Shown piece by piece: positions 1 through 10,385 of a DNA stretch of 64,000 bases (positions within the stretch are counted from its first letter, which is position 1; each line of letters begins with the position of its first letter). Under the pieces are notes generated by a model that did no database searches, was not told the DNA's origin, and worked only from the letters and a program-made list of their open reading frames with translations. The position numbers and the translations under genes were made by a program. The stretch is from positions 51,905,916-51,969,915 of the forward strand of contig NC_079219.1 in assembly GCF_029633865.1 (NCBI RefSeq), in the 5' to 3' direction. This DNA comes from Lampris incognitus. Taxonomy: Eukaryota; Chordata; Actinopteri; Lampriformes; Lampridae.

Positions 1-142
1 TGCACTTTTTGTTTTTAATATCTATTGCATGTTGTTTGTTTTGATGTGGCACCGTGGTCCGTGTGAAACGTAATGGCGTTCCCTTGTATGTATGAGACAT
101 GCATATAAGCCAATGACAAATACAGACAGTCTAAGTCTATAT

Positions 143-372
143 TACCCATGCACTATACCATGTACCATAACACAACTCCACAACCCATCATGCCCATATA
201 CAATACTATTTACTCCCACTATATTACACTATATCAACTTATGTACCAGAAGTATACACTATATATTCACCTACCATCCACCTCACAACTACATAGTATA
301 TTATATACCTATGTTACAACCACAGCAATAACAGCAGTAATTTGTAACCAGTATACAGCAGTAGTATACTGG
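143..372. repeat. Dispersed AT-rich repeat B, copy 1 (interrupted)
   Basis: This stretch matches 7027-7246 almost base for base: both share the order of short phrases around cccatatacaatacta, gtaccagaagtatacac and acaataacagcagtaat. Both copies later carry tttgtattgcacatctggt (855-875 here, 7289-7310 there). Here the two halves are separated by an RTE LINE fragment. No coding capacity is seen. The family appears to belong to the teleost repeats that start with a 'tttattggccaag...aaggaatttgact' end, seen at 4990 and 63905. Confidence 0.6.
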
Positions 373-857
373 TGGTTTGTGACAGAAGGGTACCAGCAAG
401 AGTTAAAGGGAAGGTTCACAAGATGGTTGTGAGACCAGCTATGTTGTATGGTTTGGAGACAGTGGCACTGATGAATGACAGGAGGTGGAGCTGGAGGTGG
501 CAGAGTTGAAGATGCTAAGGTTTTTATTGGGAGTGACGAAGAAGGACAGGATTAGGAACCAGTATATTAGAGGGACAGCTCAGGTTGGACGGTTTGGAGA
601 CAAAGCAAGAGAGGCAAGATTGAGATGGTTCGGACATGTGTGGAGGAGAGATGCTGGGTATACTGGGAGAAGGATGCTGAATATGGAGCTGCCAGGGAAG
701 AGGAGAAGAGGAAGGCCAAAGAGGAGGTTTATGGATGCGGTGAGGGAAGACATGCAGGTGGCTGGTGTGACAGAGGAAGACGGAGAGGACAGAAAGAGAT
801 GGAAACGGATGATCCGCTGTGGCGCCCCCTAACGGGAGCAGCCGAAAGTAGTAGTAG
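373..857 (+). mobile_element. RTE-clade LINE, 5'-truncated 3' fragment, copy 1
   Basis: An open stretch at 485-832 encodes the extreme C-terminus of an RTE-type non-LTR reverse transcriptase, with the landmarks VWRRDAGYTGRRMLNMELPG and a basic RGRPKRRFMD segment. The same product is encoded at 3064-3455 (-), 26198-26509 (+) and 46657-47743 (-). Homology begins near 373, so the copy is strongly 5' truncated. It ends in gggagcagccgaaa followed by a short (TAG)n tail, the 3' signature shared by all four copies. There is no catalytic reverse transcriptase core, so it is a dead fragment. The clade assignment rests on recognition of the C-terminal sequence. Confidence 0.85.
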
Positions 858-899
858 ATTTGTATTGCACATCTGGTGTCAGTGGACCTGATATATAAA

Positions 900-1814
900 T
901 GACTCAATAAGAAAAAAATCCTGCTTGGCTCCCTGCAGGGGGCGCCCTGTGGGCCGGGGTCTGTAGAGCCGGCCCTGCATGAGTGTGTTAGGTCAGCTTC
1001 ATGGGGTGCTTTGCGTCTACAAACGCTCAGACTGTGTGTGCAGCGACAGCGGGCTAATGTGTGTTCAACACTGAGCGTGACTGTTGGCACAGAACTTAAA
1101 TGCGACAGCTGCGCGTGCTCCGTCAGCCTCGCCCGAACCCGCGGGGGCTTCGAACGCACGCTCACTGCGAGGCCCCTCTTTCAACTCGTCACGTGCCGGG
1201 CGGAAAATCATCAACAGATCCCGTCAGGGAACCGGCTGCAAAACAAAGTCATTCATGATTCCTGACATTTAATCCTTTTAGTTGGCTCCGTGGTTGTGCG
1301 TCTGTTGCTTTGCTTGATGCACACATGTGCCCGCAGTGCTTGAAGGATTAGTATGTAGACCAAGCAGCGACGGTACTCCCACCCTCCCCCACCCCCACCC
1401 CCACCCCCACCCCCACCACCACCACCACCGTCATCATGCAGACATAAAAAAAAGAAATGCCATTTCACCAACACAAGCTGCCAGCACATTCACAATTTCC
1501 CCGCTGCTTGATCTGCCACGTGCTGGGCCTCCTCGTCGTTTCCTCTTTGGGGATTAGCGTGTTCGACACGAGATCCGGCTAAAGTGGTGGGGCCACAACG
1601 TTTCTGCCCCCCCCCCCCGACACATATCTTTACAGCGGGTCAGATGAAAGGAGCCAGATGACCGTAGCTTGAGTGATGCTCACCCTGTAGCGGTGCCAGT
1701 GTTTCAACCCGGAGACGACTGGACGCTCATCGGGGAGGCCGCAGGAAGGCTGCGGGTGGGAGCCGCGGCGTGCTGACCCAGGACTCAACAGCCACGTCCA
1801 TCGCCTCAGGCGGA
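900..1814. other. Non-coding, no gene recognised
   Basis: GC-moderate intergenic sequence. It holds a (CCCCCA)n/(CCA)n simple repeat at about 1381-1430 and a C homopolymer near 1607. No splice-consistent coding exon was recognised. Confidence 0.5.
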
Positions 1815-1849
1815 GAGTCTGGGCGCCATCTTGGACAGCACATCATCTT

Positions 1850-2428
1850 TTGAAGCTCACGTCCAACAGCGTTACTCGGTCTGCATCCTTCCTCCTATGC
1901 AATATTAATTATCTTCGCCCGTCACTTACACCTGACAGCACCGCCATACTCACTCCCACCCTGGTGACCTCCCGTACTGACTACTGCAATTCTGTCCTCT
2001 TTGGTCTCCCCCTCAAGTGTCTTCATAAACTTCAGCTGGTCCAGAATTCAGCTGCCCGTATCATTACCAGAACGCCCTCCATAGATCACGTCACTCCCGT
2101 TCTTCAGCAGCTCCTTCGGCTCCCTGTTAAGTACCGTATCGACTTCAAGATCCTGCTCCTCACCTTTAGGGCCCCTAATAACCTAGCTCCTTCGTATCTG
2201 TCCAAACTCCTTCATATCCACCCGCCCTCCCACACTCTCAGATCCTCTCCTGCTCTCCAACCCACTACACCATCGGCCCGCTCGACTACCATGGGGTCTA
2301 GAGCCTTCAGTCGTTCTGCCCCCCGCCTATGGAGCGCTCTCCCACAAGACATTCACAATACCGACTCTCTTTCAGCCTTCACATCCCATCTCAAAACAAA
2401 CCTTTTCAACCTGGCATGTTCGGTCTGA
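1850..2428 (+). pseudogene. L2-like LINE reverse transcriptase C-terminal remnant
   Basis: A 192-codon open stretch carries the typical C-terminal region downstream of the polymerase core of L2/CR1/Rex1-type LINEs. Landmarks are [30 protein letters not shown], the [14 protein letters not shown] block and [12 protein letters not shown]. These elements normally encode about 900-1200 residues including an apurinic endonuclease and a reverse transcriptase; only the last fifth is here. Upstream homology continues in another frame from about 1815 ([15 protein letters not shown]), so a frameshift exists. The first ATG is internal and is not a real start. Confidence 0.8.
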
Positions 2429-2552
2429 TCCACGCTTCACTGAGTTTTGTGCAGATGAGGATTTTATACTCATCTGTTGTGTTAACTTTTTATTGTCTAC
2501 CCTGCTTTGTTTTGATTTTATGCTGTCTGACACAGTGCTGCCTGCTCTTTTT

Positions 2553-2966
2553 CTTACTCCCTTTTTCCTCCCCAGTTGTACTTGGCCAATTACCCCACTC
2601 TTCTTTGCTGCACCCCCTCTGCTGATCTGGGGAGGGCTGCAGACTACCACATGTCCCATAAAATACACGTGGAGTCGCCTGCCACTTCTTTTCACCTGAC
2701 AGTGAGAAGTTTCGCCAAGGGGACGTAGCACGTGGGAGGATCACGCTATTCTCCCCCCCCCCCTCGAACAGGCGCCCCGACCGACCAGAGGAGGCGCTAG
2801 TGCAGCGACCAGGACACATACCCACATCCGGCTTCCCACCCACAGACACGGCCAATTCTGTCTGTAGGGACGCCCGACCAAACCGGAGGTAACACAGGGA
2901 TTCGAACCGACGATCCCCGTGTTGGCAGGCAACGGAATAGACCACTCTGCTACCCGGACGCCCCCC
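2553..2966 (-). mobile_element. tRNA-derived SINE, copy 1
   Basis: Read on the - strand, the head has a tRNA-like promoter: an A-box-like segment near 2925-2955 and a B box ggttcgaatcc near 2902-2912. A long body ends in ggggtaattggccaagtaca. The same ~400 bp unit is found at 15988-16402 (+) and 43520-43816 (-). An imperfect pair, agtgctgcctg (about 2535) and agcgctgcttg (about 2967), may be an eroded target duplication within the host L2 element. SINEs of this type are transcribed by RNA polymerase III and mobilised by LINE machinery. Confidence 0.8.
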
Positions 2967-3032
2967 AGCGCTGCTTGGTTTTTACTGTGTTCTGTAAGGT
3001 GTCCTTGAGTGCTCTGAAAGGCGCCCACAAAT

Positions 3033-3455
3033 CTACTACTACTACTACTTTCGGCTGCTCCCGTTAGGGGGCGCCACAGCGGATCATCCGTTTCCGTTTC
3101 TTCCTGTCTTCTGCGTCTTCCTCTGTCACACCAGCCACCTGCATGTCCTCCCTCACCACATCCATAAACCTCCTCTTTGGCCTTCCTCTTCTCCTCTTCC
3201 CTGGCAGCTCCATATTCAGCATCCTTCTCCCAATATACTCAGCATCTCTCCTCCACACATGTCCAAGCCATCTCAATCTTGCCTCTCTTGCTTTGTCTCC
3301 AAACCGTCCAACCTGAGCGGTCCCTCTAATATAATCGTTCCTAATCCTGTCCTTCTTCGTTACTCCCAGTGAAAATCTTAGCATCTTCAACTCTGCCACC
3401 TCCAGCTCCGCCTCCTGTCTTTTCGTCAGTGCCACTGTCTCCAAACCATATAACA
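3033..3455 (-). mobile_element. RTE-clade LINE fragment, copy 2, with target duplication
   Basis: On the - strand this encodes the same RTE C-terminus as copy 1 (landmarks VWRRDAEYIGRRMLNMELPG, MQVAGVTEEDAEDRKK) and ends in a (TAG)n tail, seen as ctactactac at 3033. It is flanked by a perfect 16 bp direct repeat, aaaggcgcccacaaat, at 3017-3032 and 3456-3471. This marks a target-primed insertion into the 3' end of the L2-like LINE. It is 5' truncated to about 420 bp. Confidence 0.9.
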
Positions 3456-3513
3456 AAAGGCGCCCACAAATAAAATGTATTATTATTATTGTTATTATTA
3501 GTATTATTATTAT

Positions 3514-4200
3514 GTGTGCTGTGATCCACGGCACAGCAGCTGTTTGACCTTTGGAAGCAGCTGAAACTCCACCACGGCGGCTGGCCATGAAGGGAGGCAT
3601 TTTGCATCAGTGGGTTCGGGAAGCTCGACCTTCTGAAAAGAGCCATGATGGAAAAACAATTAACAGGGAAAATGAAGCAAGCTTTTGCTGCTGACCTTTC
3701 CCGCATGACCTTTGCATGGTAAATTGTGTTGCTGTACCAACAGTTCATTGCTGCATGCTGGTAACAGGTGTGATGCAGGTTTTGAGACAGTCACCGATAC
3801 AGCGTTAAAGAACAAGAACGTTACGGCACCAGGAAAATACTTCATAAAGTATTTTAACACTTACTCTCAATGAAGGAGCAGCAAATCTACGGCCACATCT
3901 ACACTGTTGGTCACCAAAGAGCTGCGATGACGCCGCCACAGAAGCTGTTTCGCTGGTTCTGGGTCGTTCCTCTCCGCCGTCTCGTTTTAAAGGAAGTAGG
4001 CCAAGCTTTGTTTTGGCTAAACTTAAGTGACACGAAAACCTTTCATGAACAGAAATAATCCCGGCGTAATAATCACGCCATGAAACGCAGCCGCGGCCCA
4101 GCCTGCTGCTGGCAGGCCTCCGACCAGCTGCGAGAGGCGGCCTTTGTGGGAATGAATAAATAAATTAATACAAATAAAGGATGAGCAACCTAGAAGACAC
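3514..4200. other. Non-coding, no gene recognised
   Basis: AT-moderate intergenic sequence with no recognised exon or transposon signature. Short open frames here lack codon or domain support. Confidence 0.5.
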
Positions 4201-4361
4201 ACGTTTTTGATTTCAATGCGCTCTCTTCACCCCCCCCCCCATCCCCCCATCCCCCCCACAGAGACTCCCATTGTCCCAGCAGGCTTTAGGTGCACAGCAC
4301 ATTTTCCAGACCTTGTGAATCTGGCTTTGAGGTTTTTCACATGTCACCTCATCTCCCTCCC

Positions 4362-4373
4362 TCCCTCTCCCTC

Positions 4374-4439
<66 letters not shown>

Positions 4440-4474
4440 GCTCAGTCTCTCTCCCTCTCTCGCAGTATCTCTCT

Positions 4475-4512
<38 letters not shown>

Positions 4513-4746
4513 CTCTCTGTCTCTCGCTCTGTCTCTCTCTCTCTCTCTCTCTCTCGCTCTGTCTCTCTCTCTGTTTGTCTGTCTGTCTCTCCTCGCTCTC
4601 TTGCTCTGTCTCTCTTTCTGTTTGTCTGTCTGTCTCTCCTCGTTCTCTCGCTCTGTCTCTCTCCCTCTCTCGCTCTGTCTCTCTCTCTATTTGTCTGTCT
4701 GTCTCTCCTCGCTCTCTTGCTCTGTCTCTCTTTCTGTTTGTCTGTC

Positions 4747-4792
<46 letters not shown>

Positions 4793-4874
4793 GCTGTCTG
4801 TCGCTCTCGCTCTCTGTCACTCTCTCTGTCTGTCTCTCTCTCTTTCTGTCTCTCTCTCTCTTTCTGTCTCTCTA
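4362..4874. repeat. (TCTG)n/(TC)n low-complexity tract
   Basis: About 510 bp of interrupted CTGT tetranucleotide and CT dinucleotide repeats. Serine/leucine/cysteine-rich and arginine/glutamate-rich open frames on both strands are artefacts of the repeat. Confidence 0.95.
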
Positions 4875-4984
4875 TCATTCCATAATTCAGAAATACTCAA
4901 CCATTTTCAACTTGAGATCCTCGAACATCAACCAATGCCTGATGACGACACCCTGCTGCAAGCGTAATAGCTCACTTCACACTG

Positions 4985-5170
4985 AATGATCAGAATCAGG
5001 ATCGGGATCAGGATCAGCTTTATTGGCCAAGTGTGTCTGTGCACACAAGGAATTTGACTCCAGTTCACAACAGCTTCTAGCACTCGCAGGCTCAGAAAAG
5101 ACAAAAAAGAAAACAAACAACAGAAAAGAAGAAAAAACCGAAGAAATAAATGGAACAACAACAGGATGTT
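4985..5170 (+). repeat. Dispersed repeat end (tttattggccaag type), copy
   Basis: It begins with a short tandem of gatcagaatcaggatc followed by agctttattggccaagtg and acaaggaatttgactcc. The same end occurs at the right edge of the window (63889-64000). I recognise this as a very common teleost interspersed repeat terminus; the class is not certain. Confidence 0.6.
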
Positions 5171-5253
5171 GGAGGCAAGCATGTCTGCACAGCAGGTGTG
5201 TCACTACTATAGAGTTTTATTATGGCTGAATAATCAACAGCCTATGCCAATCT

Positions 5254-5686
5254 GCTTCCGGTGTGGGAAGATGGCGGCCCGAAGTCACATTGCAGTGGCC
5301 TCATCCAGTACCGTCCATGCAGTGTCTTTGTCCATGCCTGCATCTAAGTTTGTCTTCATTTGATGGCTGGGAGAGCTGGCGCCGGATCGGCCGGGAGAGC
5401 CTGGTCTGCTGCATCCTATGGGCCAAGGGACCACGGTCCTTCCTGGGGCTGTGGCCAAAGAGGTAACACCAAGGGCGGTCTGACAGGACACGGAAGCGGG
5501 GCAGGCTAAGCTAACTGCTGGCCCATGCAGACCGGCAGGTCCGATAACACCGAGGGCGGTCGGTCTGGCGGCGGCCTCGCCTAGCCTTGACTGTGTTTTT
5601 AGTGTCATCGTGTGGAGTGCGGGGAGGTGTGTCGAAGGTGCCTGGCTGGGAGAGCTGGTGTTGGATCGACTGAGGTCTGAGGGCGG
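5254..5686 (+). repeat. Composite repeat family A, copy 1, left part
   Basis: It starts at cttccggtgtgggaagatgg, runs through atgcagtgtctttgtcca and contains the module gctaagctaactgctggccc. Other copies are at 17181-18331 (+), about 53775-54262 (-) and about 57399-58325 (-). The module ggcggtctgacaggacgc...gcccatgcagaccggcag occurs more than once per element. Copy 1 is broken at 5686 by an LTR-like insertion and resumes at 6703. Confidence 0.75.
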
Positions 5687-6702
5687 TGTGATGGCAGACT
5701 TTGTGACAAAAGAACATAGTCTTGTCTCTCTAAGTTTAATTCACAGAATATTGCACATCCTCACTTTTTTCCCCTTCTTAAGCACTTGTTCAATTCACAA
5801 GCAGTGATCCAGCCCTGATAACGATTAATCATTCAGCGTCTACCTGCCCTAGTAATTAAATTCTTCAGCCCTGATAATCAGCGTCTACCTGCCCTAGTAA
5901 CTCATCAGTTACACAATGTAAGAATCTTGTGCACTCTCTCTCTCTTTCTCAATTTTCTGTAAATTTTCTTTACCAGAAAGACAGATCGTAGTTTACCACC
6001 TTGGTTTGTTTTTCTTTGGATCACAGCGGTGAGTGAGTCCGGTCCTCAGGCGTCAGGCCTCCACTTCTCTACCCTCTTCGATGGGGAGGTTGAGGCTGAC
6101 GTCCCAGACTTCAGGGTGTGCATACTCTGTTACCTGCAGCGCCGAGTCCCAGAAGCTCCCCTCCTCACGAGTCATCCTGCCGACAACGCCAAGTTTGTGG
6201 TGGCAAACTTTGCGAAGAAGAAATAGTCAGTCTTGTCTCTCTGCATAAGTTTAAGTCACAGAAAATCACACATATGTGGACTCAGTCCCGCCAAGGCCAG
6301 AATGAGTCCAGAGCATTAGATACATGATTTTTTTATAGGAGGAGAAAAACAACTTGCATATCAGGGTGTAACGTGGTTTTCTGCTGACCCCAGACAAAGG
6401 GAGCAAGCCCCACATCTGCAGGTGCAAGCTACTCCCCCTTCTGCCACGAGAAGGCCACATACCAGCCATCTTTGTTGTGGGGAAGAGCCCTTCTACAATA
6501 GGGTAAACATGGAGAAAGCGGCCACTGTCTCAGCACCAAGGACGCGCCGACAGCAGCGGAAGGGTCAGTTGTAGGTGAAACACAAGTCGTATGCAAAAAC
6601 ATGTGAGTAGTGCGTGACGTCTAACTAGAAGCAAGTGGCTGTGTTTGTCTCAGTACCAAGGTTTCAGCAGAACCCGTACAAGCTTGCATGTTTTCCATTA
6701 CA
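5687..6702. mobile_element. LTR-type insertion inside family A copy 1
   Basis: Removing 5687-6702 rejoins family A exactly as in its uninterrupted copies (gagggcgg then tctgacagg). The insert begins TGTGATGGCAG and ends TTACA, the TG...CA form of LTRs, and is flanked by a 4 bp duplication gcgg (5683-5686, 6703-6706). An internal similarity exists: the first ~60 bp resemble 6196-6265 (gtggtggcaaactttg), as if two LTR starts were present with a short remnant between them. A further tcaca|gcgg junction sits at 6021-6029. It could be a solo LTR of about 1 kb, or a collapsed element with two shorter LTRs. Strand and clade are unknown. Confidence 0.5.
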
Positions 6703-7000
6703 GCGGTCTGACAGGACGCGGAAGCGGGGCAGGCTAAGCTAACTGCTAGCCCATGCAGACCGGCAGGTCCGACAGTCATCCTGGCTGGCGTTCGTTCTCC
6801 TGGACAGTGATTTCTTTTATTATTTATTTATTTTTTAGATACATGTGTTAGTTTGGATATATGTGTTCTTGTAGTTTTTGTAGTTTTTGGATATGTGTTT
6901 TTGGCTTTGTGTTGCACTGCCGTGGGCTGGGGGGAAACGATGTTTCATTTCATGTGCGCAAGTGCATGAAATGAAACGACAAATAATGTGTTTCTGATTT
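6703..7000 (+). repeat. Composite repeat family A, copy 1, right part
   Basis: It continues with the ctaactgctagcccatgcag module, then agtcatcctggctggcgttc, a short run of gatatatgtgtt units, gcactgccgtgggctgggg and the 3' end gacaaataatgtgtttctgatt. That ending resembles the 3' ends of retrotransposed fish repeats. Confidence 0.75.
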
Positions 7001-7026
7001 TCCGATACACCATATTGCTTATATAC

Positions 7027-7490
7027 TATATTGTCCATACACTATACCATATACCATACCACAACTCCACAACCCATCATGCCCATATACAATACTATAT
7101 ACTCACACTATATTACACTATCCTTATGTACCAGAAGTATACACTATATATTGACCTACCACCCACGTCACAACTACACATTATATTATATACGTATGTT
7201 ACAACCACAACAATAACAGCAGTAATTGTAACCAGTATATAGTAGTAGTATGTACGTATATTTACAATTGAATATTTGTATTGCACAAACATTTGTATTG
7301 CACATCTGGTTTAAAGAGGTCATGCACATCGTAGACATGTAGGTGAGACACCTAGACCAGAAAAGGCTGCTTACAAAGTGTTATACTGACATAATAAGTG
7401 TCTGTTCCTGCAGCATGCTGCTAAGTGTTCATGAGAGAGCTGGCCTGTGGGATAAAACTGTTCCCATGTCTGCTGGTTTTGGTGCATACA
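7027..7490 (+). repeat. Dispersed repeat B, copy 2 (uninterrupted)
   Basis: The match to 143-372 continues without interruption through tttgtattgcacatctggt at about 7289-7310. It leads on to gagctggcctgtgggataaa and actgttcccatgtctgctgg, which I recognise as the other end of a widespread teleost repeat. Confidence 0.6.
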
Positions 7491-7499
7491 TTTTCCATT

Positions 7500-7727
7500 C
7501 TTAGATGTTACGTTTTCCCTTTGTCAGGCTTTTTAAAAACGGTTTTAGAAGCTTTAAGGCTGCAAATGCCTAATACTTGACAACAAAATAGACGTTTACC
7601 ACAAAGATTATACAAAATTAATAAAATATCAATCAACAATTTATTAATATTATTTTTTCTTTTGTAATTTATTAGTTATTATTATTGTATTACTAAATAA
7701 TTAAAATATTAATTAATAAAAATGTTG
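7500..7727. other. AT-rich spacer
   Basis: Very AT-rich sequence with short TTA/TAT runs and no recognised feature. Confidence 0.5.
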
Positions 7728-8066
7728 CGCTGTCGCCTCACAGCAAGAAGGTCCTGGGTTCGAACCCCGGGTTTGTCCAACCTTGGGGGGTCATCCCAGC
7801 TCGTCCTTCCTGTGTGGAGTTGCATGTCCTCCCCGTGTCGGTGGTGGGTTTTCCCCGGGTGCTCAAGTTTCCTCCACCATCAAAAGAAACATGCATGCTA
7901 GGGTTCATACTCCTGTCTGTGCCCCTGAGCAAGGCAATGGGAAAAGAGCTGGCGTTGGTCCCCAGGCGCAGCATGAAGGCGGCAGCTCCACTGCTCCTAG
8001 CTACACACATTTCAGCCAGGATGGGTTCATTTGCAGTAACCGAATTTCCCCCAGGGATTAATAAAG
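7728..8066 (+). mobile_element. SINE-like repeat C with tRNA-like head, copy 1
   Basis: It begins gcgctgtcgcctcacagcaa and carries a B-box-like ggttcgaacccc at 7757-7768. Downstream are ctgtgtggagttgcatgtcc, gggttttccccgggtgctca and a 3' end ggattaataaaggaaacttg. Related copies are at 57487-57672 (partial) and 61394-61792 (- strand). This is a common teleost repeat with a tRNA-like start. It is interrupted at its 3' end by the MITE that follows. Confidence 0.65.
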
Positions 8067-8074
8067 GAAACTTG

Positions 8075-8483
8075 GTAACACGTTCTATGGAGCTTGCATC
8101 TATAACGCCCTATAAGCATCTATAACGCCCTATAAGTGTAGCTTTAAGTCATTGTAAGATTCATTATAACCATGTATACGCCCTCACAACACCTCGTAAC
8201 CATCTTTATGATACATTATGTCAATTTAAAACGGATTTATGCATTATAAATATGTCATCATTAGCCTATTTATCCGTCAAATGTCATAATGCGTCATAGC
8301 CAACTTGTTTTGCTGAAGTTTGTAGAGATGCATAGTGAGACTTCAGTGCTATTTCACAGTCTTCAGCCATAGCCGTTAGTCATTGTAATACACATTGTAG
8401 GAAAGTATGTGCGTTATAGATGCAATAGATGTTTATAGGACTTTATAGATGCTTATAGGGCGTTATAGATGCAAGGTTCATAG
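8075..8483. mobile_element. MITE with ~48 bp terminal inverted repeats
   Basis: 8085-8132 and 8436-8483 are inverted copies built on cttgcatctataacgcccta, with a few mismatches. The block is flanked by an 11 bp direct repeat, aaggaaacttg, at 8064-8074 and 8484-8494. It has no coding capacity at about 409 bp. The direct repeat coincides with the 3' end of repeat C, so the element may have landed there. The superfamily cannot be assigned. Confidence 0.65.
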
Positions 8484-8599
8484 AAGGAAACTTGATCTTA
8501 ATCTTTAAAAAAATCCATTTGTATTTGAGGAATCATTTTGCATCCCATTGGTGCCCCTTTCCTCCTGTCTCAGAGAATACTGTCCAAAGACAGGGAATG

Positions 8600-8722
<123 letters not shown>

Positions 8723-9002
8723 TTTCTCTCTAGTACATATTTTCTCTGACAGAGAAAAGAAAAAGGAAAAACCCTCTGAGTGCATTCAGAGGTAACAAAC
8801 CCATAAATTAATCTCCCAGCATGCATATGGACACGGCTGTTTATGTTCGTCTGACAAACAGCCCACATGCTGCTGGGAACCCGGCCACGCTTCTGTCTGA
8901 TCATGCAGAAAATGCACTCCTCACATCCAGCTAATCTGAGAAACGGTTCATTAAAACATGCATACATTCAGCCGGTAAGCCGCGGTGCTATTTGATTACG
9001 CA

Positions 9003-9095
9003 CCGATGAGCCAAAACATTAAAACCACCCAGAGGGGGTAGGCGAATAACAGCGATTATCTCCTGACAATGGCACCTGTCAAGGGGCGGGGTCAG
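9003..9095 (+). mobile_element. Tc1-like transposon 5' end fragment
   Basis: The order gatgagccaaaacattaaaa, then gcgaataacagcgattatct and acaatggcacctgtcaaggg matches the 5' flank of a very common fish Tc1-like family. No transposase follows, so it is a truncated remnant. The assignment is by recognition only. Confidence 0.45.
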
Positions 9096-9282
9096 CCGAA
9101 CAACCAATCAGCATCGCTTCTCCAAGAGGGGGGGCGATCACACGTGAGAGAAGGGAATTCAGAAACGATGAATGACAACGTGTATCTGATGAGACACAGA
9201 AACCTCCCAGGCTCTCGAACTCACTACCCCGAATCCTTAGAGACTCAGAACCCCACCCCACCCCACCCCACCCCACCCCCCA

Positions 9283-9770
9283 TCCCGCTCTTCCAATCCC
9301 GTCTCAAGACACACCTCTTCTCCATTGCCTTCTCGTGCCCCCCGCCCCCCGTCCTCTCATCCACCCCTGATATGAGGCAGACTAAGGATCGAGCCCTGGC
9401 CTTGCTGCCCCCTCCTCCTGCCCCCGCCCCCCCCAAGCACACAGGACACTGCCGCGATCTGCCCACATTCAAGTCAGGAATCAGGAATCAGGACTCCTCA
9501 GACTTGCTTTCATCTGTGATTTCTGATGTTCTGTGTTTCCTGCCCTTTCGTATCGGTCCAAGTGGGAGAGTACTGCAGGGGTCGTGTGTGGCCGCCGCTT
9601 CTCCCTCTCGTAGCCCCCCTTCCCTTCCACCCCCCCCACCCACCCACCCCCCTGTATGTCTGTGTTATGTTTGTCTGTGGTCTTGTTTCACCCAGTTTAT
9701 TGTAAAGCGACTTTGAGTGTTAGAAAAGCACTATATAAGTTTGATTTATTATTATTATTATTGATATCAG
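9283..9770 (+). mobile_element. Degraded L2-like LINE 3' end
   Basis: The end is gtaaagcgactttgagtgtt then agaaaagcactatataagtt and (ATT)n, the standard form of fish L2/Rex1-type 3' termini. Upstream, ccaatcccgtctcaagacac recalls the last coding block of those elements, but the frame is lost. It is C-rich with several homopolymers. Confidence 0.6.
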
Positions 9771-9859
9771 TTTAGGACAACAGTTATAGCAGTGAAGGAG
9801 AAGACGGGACAAAAGGGGCAGATGGACTTCAAGGGAGGATGTAATCCAGAGTGTTCCAG

Positions 9860-10385
9860 GAAGTGTGCGAGGCAGATAATAATAATACTGATGGGGTACA
9901 TTTATATGGCTCTTTATCGAGACACCCAAAGCCCTTCACAGCGAGGGGGGGTAACTCACCTCAACCACCCCCGATGTGTAGCACCACCTGGGTGACGCAC
10001 GACATTAATCCCAATCTATTCTGTTGCCGGTGGAGAGCCGCGATTTACCCTAGTGCCTCTGAGCAGCGGTCAGGCTCTGCAGCCAGCCATGGGCCCTGCA
10101 GTCGTGCAGACACCCCACGACCAAGAGAGCAGCCGGAGCCCAAAGCACTGCAACCCCAGAGGGGGGGGGGCGGGAGCCCGCAGAGCAACAGCCTCCTATG
10201 CCCCAAAAGAGCACAAAGCAGTCCCCAGAGGCACAAGCCAGGCCCACAACTCCTGAGGACACGCCCACATGGCCGAATACACCCGACCCAGGCCACCTGA
10301 TGGCAACCCCCCCAGGGAGGACAAGGCCCCGCCAGCGCCTGCAGACAGCCAGGCATGTGGTACTACCACCACCCGTATGGCGTCC
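9860..10385 (+). repeat. GC-rich interspersed repeat, unclassified
   Basis: It starts near acatttatatggctctttat and acccaaagcccttcacagcg. A C/G-rich stretch follows with several overlapping proline/glutamine-rich open frames (10045-10356 on both strands). I recognise the pattern from repeats in fish genomes and do not believe the open frames are genes. Confidence 0.4.

Larger units (their letters stand above)
1815..3513 (+). mobile_element. L2/CR1-type LINE 3' end with two nested insertions
   Basis: The C-terminal part of an L2-like LINE polyprotein is followed by its 3' UTR and a 3' terminus of the form cgcccacaaataaaatgtatt plus (ATT)n at about 3460-3513. The element is broken by a tRNA-derived SINE (about 2553-2966, - strand) and by an RTE fragment (3033-3455, - strand). 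The RTE piece is flanked by a 16 bp duplication of the L2 3' end. Removing both insertions rejoins a normal L2 3' end. The polyprotein frame shifts near 1850, so the copy is inactive. Confidence 0.8.

Noticed and set aside
4207-4989. Long serine/leucine/cysteine-rich open frames on both strands
   Set aside because: They are translations of the CTGT/CT repeat, with no start context, splice sites or domains.
7728-7800. Possible tRNA gene (B box ggttcgaacccc)
   Set aside because: No cloverleaf can be drawn. The same head recurs at 61.7 kb as part of a dispersed repeat, so it is a SINE-like head.
10045-10356. Proline/glutamine- and leucine/glycine-rich frames on both strands
   Set aside because: A GC-rich repeat with open frames in several phases at once and no domain or splice signal.
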